Positions 29,496 to 37,238 of a stretch of DNA of 40,774 nt are shown piece after piece. Where the stretch lies: the NCBI GenBank assembly GCA_014879865.1, contig JACSRG010000272.1, forward strand, positions 1-40,774. Direction: 5' to 3'. The number at the start of each line of letters is the position of its first letter. Position 1 is the stretch's first letter. The DNA comes from Anaerolinea sp. GTDB taxonomy: Bacteria; Chloroflexota; Anaerolineae; Aggregatilineales; Phototrophicaceae. The notes beneath the pieces are model-generated. The model was not told the DNA's origin. It was given only the letters and a program-made list of their open reading frames with translations, and did not search any database. Made by a program: the position numbers and the translations under genes.

Positions 29496-30194
29496 ATGCC
29501 GAGAAGCATTTACCGCAGCACACCACTGCTGCTAGACCAAGTCCTGCATCCACCCGGAGCTTCGCAGCGCGAAAGCGTTATTCCCGTCGATTCTCCGGAG
29601 TGGTTTCGATGGCTGGAAACAGGATCACGCTTCGCTTACCGGCTTGAACTCGCGGGCTGGCGTCCACACACGATCACCTTCCGCTCGGAAAAGAAGCAGC
29701 GCGGCGGCACGTACTGGTCAGCGTACATGAAAGATCAGCTCGGAAAACTGCATAAGCTCTACGCGGGCAAACTGGCGGAGCTAACTTGGGAGCGCATCAG
29801 TCACATCCTCGACGCTATGCGCGAGAAACTGACAGCCGCCGCCCCAACTTTAAGTTACCCAACACATCCGGCTGCAAAAGAGAAACAAGCAGCGGGCAAG
29901 CAGACACAAACACTACCGGCTTTGACCGCCCAAGATGTCGCGCAATTTCACCGCTATGATGCACTGCTAACTTTTTGCAGCGAGGCTTTCGAGCAGCGCT
30001 GGGGGCACGCTTGGCGCTGGGAAAACGGCAAGATTTACCGCAACACCTTCGACAAGTACTACTACGTGATGGATCAATCCGGCGAACAGAAGCATATTCT
30101 AGGAAAGCAGCGCTATTTCGTTGTAGTTCAGCTGCTGCATTGGGTAAATCACGGCTACGATGAAGGGTACAATGATAAGTTATCCAACACGTGA
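29496..30194 (+). CDS. Hypothetical protein with a putative integrase-arm/AP2-like DNA-binding region
   Basis: SPEWFRWLETGSRFAYRLELAG...ITFRSEKKQRGGTYWSAYMKDQLGKLHKLYAGKLAELTWERI resembles N-terminal regions of Chloroflexota LuxR/MalT-type regulators and integrase arm-binding domains (recalled, not searched). Confidence 0.6.
   Translation: MPRSIYRSTPLLLDQVLHPPGASQRESVIPVDSPEWFRWLETGSRFAYRLELAGWRPHTITFRSEKKQRGGTYWSAYMKDQLGKLHKLYAGKLAELTWERISHILDAMREKLTAAAPTLSYPTHPAAKEKQAAGKQTQTLPALTAQDVAQFHRYDALLTFCSEAFEQRWGHAWRWENGKIYRNTFDKYYYVMDQSGEQKHILGKQRYFVVVQLLHWVNHGYDEGYNDKLSNT
29851..29865. repeat. Fourth exact TAAGTTACCCAACAC site, inside the orphan ORF
   Basis: ctttaagttacccaacacatcc; encodes LSYPTHP in an Ala/Lys/Gln-rich linker. 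Confidence 0.9.
30176..30190. repeat. Fifth, one-mismatch site TAAGTTATCCAACAC at the 3' end of the orphan ORF, 15 bp before the recombinase ATG
   Basis: gataagttatccaacacgtgaggaggcgacgatg. Confidence 0.8.
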
Positions 30195-30204
30195 GGAGGC
30201 GACG

Positions 30205-31062
30205 ATGCTCGAAGAATTCGAACAACATCTGCGCGAAGAACTCGACTTATCCGACAAGACCATCCGTGCCTACCTCTCTGATGTACGTCAGTTCGGGCAG
30301 TGGTATGAGCGATGGGCAGACCGCGCCTTCATGCTCAAAGATATTTCTACCCCTACCCTCACTCGCTACCGTGCCAACCTTATCGAACGCCTCAAGCCAG
30401 CTAGCATCAACCGCCGCATTGTCAGCCTCAAGCGCTTCTTCGCATGGGCAGTCGCTACGGGCATGATCGAGCGTGACCCGGCGAAACCGCTCCGGCAGAT
30501 CAAAGACGTTCCACCACCACCGCGCCACCTGACCGACCAAGAAGAAGCAGCACTGATGTCCGCAGTTAGCAAATACGGCACCAACCGCGACGTTGCCCTG
30601 ATTACGCTGATGCTGCACACTGGCATCCGCACCGCCGAACTCTGCGACCTGACCCGTGCCGACATCAAAATCGCTCCTCGGAGCGGCACAATCACTATAC
30701 GCAAAGGCAAAGGCAGCAAGCGGCGCGAGATACCGCTCAACATCACCGCGCGCACCGCTCTCAACGCCTACCTGCCCGACCTAGCAAGCGATGCCGCTTA
30801 CCTGTTTCCCGGCAGGAATAACCAGCGCCTCACCGAGCGCGCGGTCGGCTATGTCATCGCCAAATTCGCCCATCTCGCCAAACTGAAAGACCTCAGTCCG
30901 CATGATTTGCGTCATCGCTTCGGCTACCGCATGGCAGAAAACACGCCGATCCACCGCCTCGCCCAGCTCATGGGACACGACTCGGTCGATACCACCCTAC
31001 TCTACATCGGCGCGACCGCTCAAGACCTTCAAGCTGAAGTGGACAAAATCGCGTGGGAGTAG
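30205..31062 (+). CDS. Tyrosine recombinase/integrase (XerC/XerD-like)
   Basis: N-terminal SAM-like domain FEQHLREELDLSDKTIRAYLSDVRQF; catalytic HTGIRTAELCDL, SPHDLRHRFGYRMAE, LMGHDSVDTTLLYI; ATG at 30205 with GAGGAGG upstream. Confidence 0.93.
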   Translation: MLEEFEQHLREELDLSDKTIRAYLSDVRQFGQWYERWADRAFMLKDISTPTLTRYRANLIERLKPASINRRIVSLKRFFAWAVATGMIERDPAKPLRQIKDVPPPPRHLTDQEEAALMSAVSKYGTNRDVALITLMLHTGIRTAELCDLTRADIKIAPRSGTITIRKGKGSKRREIPLNITARTALNAYLPDLASDAAYLFPGRNNQRLTERAVGYVIAKFAHLAKLKDLSPHDLRHRFGYRMAENTPIHRLAQLMGHDSVDTTLLYIGATAQDLQAEVDKIAWE

Positions 31063-31071
31063 GCTAGATTT

Positions 31072-31800
31072 CTAAGAAACCTGCCCTACCTGCTTCAACA
31101 GTTCGTGGATTTGTATCATCAACGTGTTGATTTCCCGCTCATGCTGTTCTTGAAGCTGTTTGATGGATTTCTCTTGTTCTGCCTGAACCTCCATCAGCTC
31201 TCTGCGAAGCGCCCTTACTTCGTCTTGGAGTACCTCAATAGTCAAGAGATAGCTCTCTCGCCGCTTACTTGAGATTCTCGCACTTTGCTCGAACTGTGTT
31301 ATTTGCGCCCGTTGACGATCTATAACAGCTTGCATCTCATCTAATGTTATGGGGTTTGGGGGCGAACTTTGGTGCCTAAAAGTCTCGCTAGAAGAGCTCG
31401 CTTGTGAAGTCGAAGAACTTTTGACAGTGTCAAAAGCCGCCGCCTTTTTAGCAAGTTGATCTCGTTTTACCTGAGCCTTATAAACGACTTGAGCAACCAA
31501 TTCATCACTGTCATTTTCAAACCAAGAATACACTTTTCGATAAACGGTTTCGCTGTAACGAAACCATTCTTTTCTATTTGGAAGGCTGTGAGCACCAACA
31601 GCTCGAGTTTTCGCCAAAAGCAAAGCTTCTAACTCAAGCGCCTCTATTTCATCAATACACGCAATGTGGCTTGCAAATCGCATGTGTAAGGCAGCAATAC
31701 GTTGTTTTGGGCGATTTGTTTTTCCGATCTTGAAGATCTGAATGTCCCTAAGTTCCCCTACAGCCAAGTAAACAAAGCTAACCATCAGCTCTCTTTTCAC
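31072..31800 (-). CDS. GIY-YIG/T5orf172-like nuclease-domain protein with long C-terminal coiled coil
   Basis: VYLAVGELRDIQIFKIGKTNRPKQRIAALHMRF, ALELEALLLAKTRAVGAHSLPNRKEWFRYS; heptad-rich C-terminus. Confidence 0.72.
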   Translation of the reverse strand: MKRELMVSFVYLAVGELRDIQIFKIGKTNRPKQRIAALHMRFASHIACIDEIEALELEALLLAKTRAVGAHSLPNRKEWFRYSETVYRKVYSWFENDSDELVAQVVYKAQVKRDQLAKKAAAFDTVKSSSTSQASSSSETFRHQSSPPNPITLDEMQAVIDRQRAQITQFEQSARISSKRRESYLLTIEVLQDEVRALRRELMEVQAEQEKSIKQLQEQHEREINTLMIQIHELLKQVGQVS

Positions 31801-32398
31801 CTAAGCGATATTTTAACTCTGCAATTTGTGTGCGGAGTTCGCTGAGCTTTTCCTCGTACTCTCGGACAAGCCTAATCGACTCTGAAGTCATTTCACGAAC
31901 AACTACATCGCGATAATCACGTTCTTCTCGGATTACACGAGCTTCTACTTTACTAAGCGCTTGTTGCAGCTCGGCGATCTGGGCACGTTGTTCTTCTTCT
32001 ATCTCTCGTAGTCGAGTGATCTCTGTTTCCAACTCTGCTACTTTCGCAAGCGCGTGATCTCGCTCTGCCGAAGTAATCAGCGCTCGTGCAGACTGCTCCA
32101 CTTGATGCATTGGCACTGTGCGAGGATCGGCGCTAAGAGCATTTTGAGGAAACTCTTCAGCCCGCTCACCTGCATCCAGCGCGTCTGCAATTTCCTTCCA
32201 ATCCACAACACCTTGTGCGCGTTTGATTCGGATTGTGTTTAGCACGAGGAGATCAGATTGCGTCAAGATGCGCTGCGCAGAACCGTCCTCCATACGCGCG
32301 CTTGACGAAAAGAAACGAGATAACTCAGGATGTTGTGTCCAGTTGTAGATAGTGTTTCGATCCACTCCTAGGATTTTCGCAGCTTCTCCGGACCTCAC
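31778..32398 (-). CDS. MerR-like HTH protein with C-terminal coiled coil
   Basis: MRSGEAAKILGVDRNTIYNWTQHPELSRFF HTH; AELETEITRLREIEEEQRAQIAELQQALSKVEAR coiled coil; overlaps the GIY-YIG gene by 23 nt. Confidence 0.75.
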   Translation of the reverse strand: MRSGEAAKILGVDRNTIYNWTQHPELSRFFSSSARMEDGSAQRILTQSDLLVLNTIRIKRAQGVVDWKEIADALDAGERAEEFPQNALSADPRTVPMHQVEQSARALITSAERDHALAKVAELETEITRLREIEEEQRAQIAELQQALSKVEARVIREERDYRDVVVREMTSESIRLVREYEEKLSELRTQIAELKYRLGEKRADG

Positions 32399-32649
32399 CT
32401 TATGACTCCAATCTGATTTCGCTAAACCTCTGAATCTGAATTCTTGCTTTTGTTCCTTGAATGGCGTATTATACTTTTAAGTGCCGATTTATTCAAACAA
32501 GTTTATGAAAATCAGCAACCGGATTCACGTATTCACATTCTAAATCGACCCATTTATATAAACGAGATATAAAACTCGTGCTTTCCAGCCTATTCAGACT
32601 GCTTTCGCGAATCATAACTCGATTTAACCAGAATGGAGAAAAACCGCCA

Positions 32650-33816
32650 ATGCCTCCAAAAGCTGCAACATCCGACTCGTTAGTTGACGAAAATTTCATC
32701 TCTTCCGACGCAGGAAACGGTTGGGCAGCCTGCTACCGGCTGGTCAATGGCAAGGTGAAACAGCACGGCATTCCGCACGCGCGCGCCCGGGTCACCGGGG
32801 CAAAACTGGATACCGATATAGGCGCGCAGAACACCGCCGACTACGCCGATTTTATGGGGCAGCGTTATGGCTACGGTGATGGTATCTGGAACTTGACCGA
32901 CGCGCCCATCGACCTGCACCAGAACACCGCGCGCCGCTACGGCGGGAACATGCACATCTTCTTGATGCTGGTCAACATCGCCGAGATGAACGTTAAATCC
33001 GGCAGCGAGCTCACGCTCATCGTTCCAGCGCCACCCGGCTTACTGAACGAAGTAGGACCGCAAATCAAAAAATCCATCCTCGCCGGGGAATCCGGGAAAA
33101 ACGACGGAGTCTGGTCCATTCAACTGCGCAAGGACAAGAAGCCGCGCGAATACAAGTTCATCCGCGTGATTACGCTGCCGGAAGGGGCAGGAGCCGTCGC
33201 CGCCTACCGTTTCAACCTTGCCGGCGACCTCGTCGATCTCAAGGACAAAAGCGGCGGAGACATGCTCGCCGGGCGCATCGCCGTGCTTGACCTTGGCGCA
33301 GGTACGGGCGACACCTACACCATCTTCAACGGCAATCTCAACCCGGATGCCATCGCTACGGCAACTGACGACAAAGCGGGCGTGATTCACAACCTGCTCC
33401 GACCCATCCTCAGCGATGTGCTGAGCGCCGTTCCCGAAGCCCGCCACCTGACCACCGCTCATATCGACAGCTACCTGCGCCGCTACATCGCCAATCCAAC
33501 CCCCGAAGCCGCCACCGTGCGCGTCGCGGGCAAAAATGTCAACTTCGAGAAAAGCATCCTTGCCAACTGCGAACGCTATGCTGAATGGATCGGTGCCAAC
33601 AAGATCGATCCCCTCTGGGCGGCGGGGACAGACGCGATTGTCCAAGCGGGCGGCGGCTGGATTTACATTCAATCGTGGATCAGGAAATGGTACCCGGAAC
33701 GCCTCATCCTGTCGCCGGAAATGTTCCCACATACGCGCAACATGCCGCTCTATGACCTGAACGGCATCGGACAGCTTTCGTTTGCTGCCGCGATCATGCG
33801 CCAGCAGCAGCCGTAG
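32650..33816 (+). CDS. Actin-like ATPase, ParM/Alp-type
   Basis: Phosphate-1 SSDAGNGWAACYR, phosphate-2 AVLDLGAGTGDTYTIFNG, adenosine motif QAGGGWIYIQSWI; ATG at 32650 preceded by GGAG. Confidence 0.82.
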   Translation: MPPKAATSDSLVDENFISSDAGNGWAACYRLVNGKVKQHGIPHARARVTGAKLDTDIGAQNTADYADFMGQRYGYGDGIWNLTDAPIDLHQNTARRYGGNMHIFLMLVNIAEMNVKSGSELTLIVPAPPGLLNEVGPQIKKSILAGESGKNDGVWSIQLRKDKKPREYKFIRVITLPEGAGAVAAYRFNLAGDLVDLKDKSGGDMLAGRIAVLDLGAGTGDTYTIFNGNLNPDAIATATDDKAGVIHNLLRPILSDVLSAVPEARHLTTAHIDSYLRRYIANPTPEAATVRVAGKNVNFEKSILANCERYAEWIGANKIDPLWAAGTDAIVQAGGGWIYIQSWIRKWYPERLILSPEMFPHTRNMPLYDLNGIGQLSFAAAIMRQQQP

Positions 33817-33828
33817 GGGAGGAAAACC

Positions 33829-34224
33829 ATGCAGCGTTCTCAAACTCAAAAGCCGGGGAATGGCGAAGGGCAGGGCGGGGCGATCAGCCTCGTCTTCGAC
33901 CTCTCCGATCCGCTGGAGCGCGAAGCCTACGAGATGGCGAAACAGCTTGCCCGACCGCATGGACGCCGCAAGCATGTGATTGTGGCGCTGCTTTACGGGT
34001 TGAGCATGTATCAACGTCGCACTGGCATTGAGTTGAACACTGATTTGGTGATGGGGATGGCGGTTTCCGGTAATCTTATCGGCGGGGGCGGGCTGGATAT
34101 CTCAGCCACTTCACGACCAATGACCCTTGATGAGCCAACCGTCGTGATCGCCACCGCCGAGAAGGGGACTAAAGAAGAATTCGCCGCGAACTTCTTCTCT
34201 AGCTTCGGAAATTTCTTGGATTGA
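33829..34224 (+). CDS. Small protein downstream of the actin-like gene; possible segregation adaptor (ParR-like position)
   Basis: 131 aa, 12 bp after the actin-like stop; ISLVFDLSDPLEREAYEMAKQLARPHGRRKHVIVALLYGLSMYQRRTG. Function inferred from position and size. Confidence 0.55.
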   Translation: MQRSQTQKPGNGEGQGGAISLVFDLSDPLEREAYEMAKQLARPHGRRKHVIVALLYGLSMYQRRTGIELNTDLVMGMAVSGNLIGGGGLDISATSRPMTLDEPTVVIATAEKGTKEEFAANFFSSFGNFLD

Positions 34225-34668
34225 TTACAGTCTTATCTGGACGCGCCGGACGAGCGCCAACCACATACGCTGACTCATTCGTACAGGCAGTAGCATCACT
34301 CCAGCTACTGCCTGAAAGCCGCCACCCTCACGTTGAACCCCCGCCACCACTCCCAGCACTTGATCCGCGGCGACGCTTTCGGCGCGCCCGAACGACGCAT
34401 CTCCACGAACAAGATACGTAGAGCAGGGGGCATAACGCACCGCGACAATCCGGTGAACAACGGCGCGTCCCTGCCGGTCGCGGTACAAAATCACGCTGCC
34501 AACCCGCAGCTCGTCGGCGCGATGCAAGCACACGCGCAGCGTATCACCGTCTTGAATCGCGGGGGACATGCTGCTTCCCCGCGCGCAGAATTCCAGCACA
34601 CCGCCACGACTAAGCACCTCTTCCGCCAGTGCCAGAAACGACGCTTGATCGATCTTCAACGTGTGCAT
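34225..34668 (-). CDS. S24/S26 (signal peptidase I-like) family peptidase
   Basis: FCARGSSMSPAIQDGDTLRVCLHRADELRVGSVILYRDRQGRAVVHRIVAV: SxMxP serine motif and RxVVHRIV region. Confidence 0.8.
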   Translation of the reverse strand: MHTLKIDQASFLALAEEVLSRGGVLEFCARGSSMSPAIQDGDTLRVCLHRADELRVGSVILYRDRQGRAVVHRIVAVRYAPCSTYLVRGDASFGRAESVAADQVLGVVAGVQREGGGFQAVAGVMLLPVRMSQRMWLALVRRVQIRL

Positions 34669-35513
34669 CGTACAAGGTCGATGACGTCTGAGTCGGGGAC
34701 GAAATGCAGACTAGAGCAGGGGACTTTTCTCGCCAGCGCGGTCATAAAATCGATCGTATAAACCGTCGCCGCCGTGTTCCAAATGACGGGAAAACAGCGC
34801 GTCAGCAAGCCTGCGACAGCGGCGCTGCCATCCACTGCATTGACCACATTCTTCGGCGCATGATACAGAAAAAAGATGCGTTCCAACTGGACACGCTCCG
34901 GTCGAAATTCGGGAAACAGCCCGTGCCACGGAGTGCCGTACATCCAGACCGCGCCATCTTCGACGCGCAAGATGATCCGGTCATCATTCAATACCGCGCC
35001 TTGTCCACTCTCCGTCCACAACCGCGCCAGCGTCGATTTACCGCTGCCCGAACTCCCGCTAAACAAATACCCGCGTCCGTGATCATCCACGCCGCACGCA
35101 TGCATCATGACCCCGCGCCCCTGCGCTAGCAGCAGCACGGTGAGCAGTTCCGGGAGAGGGTGGGGGATAGGGCTGTAAGCGAGTTTCGTCAGATATAGAT
35201 TGCCTTGACTGAAATCCGAGGAGAATACGCCGGTCAAGTGTGGCAAACCGGATTCTTCATGCACGCCGAGCGTGATGACCTGCTGATTGCCGACTCCGTA
35301 CAGCTTCCATACACCACCGGAGTCAAACAGCAGTTTTGCATTCCCTAAACACACCGGCGGCTCAATACCATAATGCACATTGAGGTGACAGTCAGCAGGT
35401 TTATCGGTGAGGAAGCCGCGAAATTGGCGCGATACCCAATCCTCGTCCAGCGGGAGATCGCTGGTGATTTCGATGACAATCCCCGCGATTTCGACAGCGA
35501 CAGACGTGATCAT
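34656..35513 (-). CDS. HPr kinase/phosphorylase-like P-loop protein
   Basis: GYLFSGSSGSGKSTLARLWTESGQGAVLNDDRIILRVEDGAVWMYGTPWHG; ATG at 35513. Confidence 0.8.
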   Translation of the reverse strand: MITSVAVEIAGIVIEITSDLPLDEDWVSRQFRGFLTDKPADCHLNVHYGIEPPVCLGNAKLLFDSGGVWKLYGVGNQQVITLGVHEESGLPHLTGVFSSDFSQGNLYLTKLAYSPIPHPLPELLTVLLLAQGRGVMMHACGVDDHGRGYLFSGSSGSGKSTLARLWTESGQGAVLNDDRIILRVEDGAVWMYGTPWHGLFPEFRPERVQLERIFFLYHAPKNVVNAVDGSAAVAGLLTRCFPVIWNTAATVYTIDFMTALARKVPCSSLHFVPDSDVIDLVRCTR

Positions 35514-35523
35514 GCCATGTCTC

Positions 35524-35703
35524 TCACGATCCCATATCAAAGCACTGGAAGAATCGCCCGCAAAACTCGCCAACCCACGCGTTGATCAACCCATCATTTG
35601 CTTTACACACCGCGAGTACGGCTTCCTCTGGCACCAGCCGCACTTTGCCCAACTGCGGCTTTTCATACATCCGTCGTGACTCTTGCGCGTTAAGTTCATT
35701 CAT
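35524..35703 (-). CDS. Candidate RiPP precursor peptide, 59 aa: MNELNAQESRRMYEKPQLGKVRLVPEEAVLAVCKANDGLINAWVGEFCGRFFQCFDMGS
   Basis: Small ORF between radical SAM and HPrK-like genes; GGAGA Shine-Dalgarno before ATG at 35703; YxxPxL leader motif (YEKPQL); three Cys; C-terminal Ser. Confidence 0.7.
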   Translation of the reverse strand: MNELNAQESRRMYEKPQLGKVRLVPEEAVLAVCKANDGLINAWVGEFCGRFFQCFDMGS

Positions 35704-35711
35704 TCGAAAGC

Positions 35712-36791
35712 CTAATCTCCAAACTCTATGAGACGTCGCCCCGCAAGCGCGCACGCCGACGGGACAAATGCCTCAGCATCCCCATAGTGCATCTGCGCCA
35801 TGCCCGGACACTGCCCGCAGATCGCGCTCAGGTCGCATAGCTGGCACGGCGACTCCCGCGTGCGCTTCTGGAAGCGCGCCCGGCGCAAAAAGTCGTCCCA
35901 ACCTTCCTGAAACGATCCCTGACGCAGGTCGTAAGCAGGTTTACGCGCCATCAGGCACAGGCTCAACTGACCGTAGGCGTCGATATGAAAGCTGTGGATA
36001 CCCGCACCGCACAGAAACACCTCATCAGCACGGGTAGGAACGCGCCGGAGATCGCGCACAATCCGCCGGTACTCCGCCGCGCGCTGCTCATCCTCACGAT
36101 CCAGCACGAGAATCTCATCAATCGAAATGCTGCTGTCGAGCGGACGCGGATCGCCATCCAAGCGCGTATTCAGCACCGGATCGAAACGGTATGGAATGCC
36201 GAGATCCGCCGCTAACGCCTTCATCGCCGCGAGATCATGTCGATTCTGCTTGAGCACCATGCTTTTGAATTTGAGCGGCAGTCCGTGCGCCCTGACCATC
36301 CCAATGGCGTTCAAACAGCGTCCGAACGCGCTTGTGCTGCCGGTGACCCGTTCATAGGTCTCCACGCTTGCACCGTACAGCGTGATCTCCATCGAGTAGG
36401 GGGGGTATTCTGCGAAGCACTCAACCGCTTCTTCGGTGAGCAGCGTGCCATTGGTGAATACCGTGACGAGCAAACCGAGCCGCTTGGCATGGAGGTAAAT
36501 GTCCAGAAAATCGGGACGCAGCAGCGGTTCACCCCCGGTGATCAGCAGCTTGAGGCAGCCTGCCGCAGCGACCTGATCGAGCACATCGCACACCATCGCC
36601 GTATCCATTTCACGGCTGCGAATATCCCGATCTCCGGCAGGCTGGTTGATGTAGCAGTGAACGCAGCGCAAATTGCAGCGCTCGGTCAATTCGAGCGAAC
36701 CACTCAAGGGCAAGCGCGCCGAAGCCAATTTAGCAGCGAGGCGCTGACCAAATTCGCTTAACGAGAGCTCGGGTAGGGTAGGGCAGTTCAC
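35712..36791 (-). CDS. Radical SAM/SPASM protein
   Basis: ELTERCNLRCVHCYINQ (CxxxCxxC), ITGGEPLLRPDF, C-terminal SPASM-like C...C...CQLCDLSAICGQCPG. Confidence 0.93.
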   Translation of the reverse strand: MNCPTLPELSLSEFGQRLAAKLASARLPLSGSLELTERCNLRCVHCYINQPAGDRDIRSREMDTAMVCDVLDQVAAAGCLKLLITGGEPLLRPDFLDIYLHAKRLGLLVTVFTNGTLLTEEAVECFAEYPPYSMEITLYGASVETYERVTGSTSAFGRCLNAIGMVRAHGLPLKFKSMVLKQNRHDLAAMKALAADLGIPYRFDPVLNTRLDGDPRPLDSSISIDEILVLDREDEQRAAEYRRIVRDLRRVPTRADEVFLCGAGIHSFHIDAYGQLSLCLMARKPAYDLRQGSFQEGWDDFLRRARFQKRTRESPCQLCDLSAICGQCPGMAQMHYGDAEAFVPSACALAGRRLIEFGD

Positions 36792-37129
36792 TGGACGATT
36801 TCCTCGACCGCACCCACTTCGACGAGCTGCTGTAGGAACTCCAGCAAATCGATCTGCGCGACGGCTTGTTCGACGGCAAACTCTCGAACAAGCCTATCGC
36901 AGATCGTGTCGAGGCTGTTGTGACCGTCAAGCTGATCCCAAATGCACGCACCGACTGCGTTTAACGTGTAAATGGCATGCATATCCGCGCTCGTGCGTGC
37001 AATCGGCACGAGCAGCGCTTCATCCGCGATCTTGCGGAAAACGACTGAATGAGAACGTAAATACCGAGTAGTGGGTAGCGACGATGAATTCATGAGATGT
37101 ATTCTGTCTAACTCAAAGATAGTTGTCAT
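36788..37129 (-). CDS. PqqD-family (RRE) protein; start may be 37093
   Basis: VVFRKIADEALLVPI...HAIYTLNAVGACIWDQLDGHNSLDTICDRLVREFAVEQAVAQIDLLEFLQQLVEVGAVEEI; 4-nt overlap with the radical SAM gene. Confidence 0.9.
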   Translation of the reverse strand: MTTIFELDRIHLMNSSSLPTTRYLRSHSVVFRKIADEALLVPIARTSADMHAIYTLNAVGACIWDQLDGHNSLDTICDRLVREFAVEQAVAQIDLLEFLQQLVEVGAVEEIVQ

Positions 37130-37238
37130 GATTATCTTATAGTGTAATTAAGCGAAAAAGTGATAGATGTTATACTGCCACTATGACTATTTATTTTTTA
37201 CGAATCGAGCATATGATAGCTTCTACCGCACGATATCA

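Noticed and set aside
32485-32626. Three CGATTTA/TAAATCG heptamers and an ACGAG/CTCGT pair upstream of the actin-like gene as a possible parC centromere
   Set aside because: Seven-mers in AT-rich DNA with irregular spacing and mixed orientation; too weak to call iterons without a search.
33040-34014. 324-aa minus-strand ORF antisense to the actin-like gene
   Set aside because: Shadow ORF; the plus strand carries actin ATPase motifs and good ribosome-binding sites.
35524-35754. 76-aa start (35754) for the precursor ORF
   Set aside because: The extra 17 aa (MRACGATSHRVWRLGFR) overlap the radical SAM 3' end; ATG at 35703 has a GGAGA Shine-Dalgarno and gives a typical leader.
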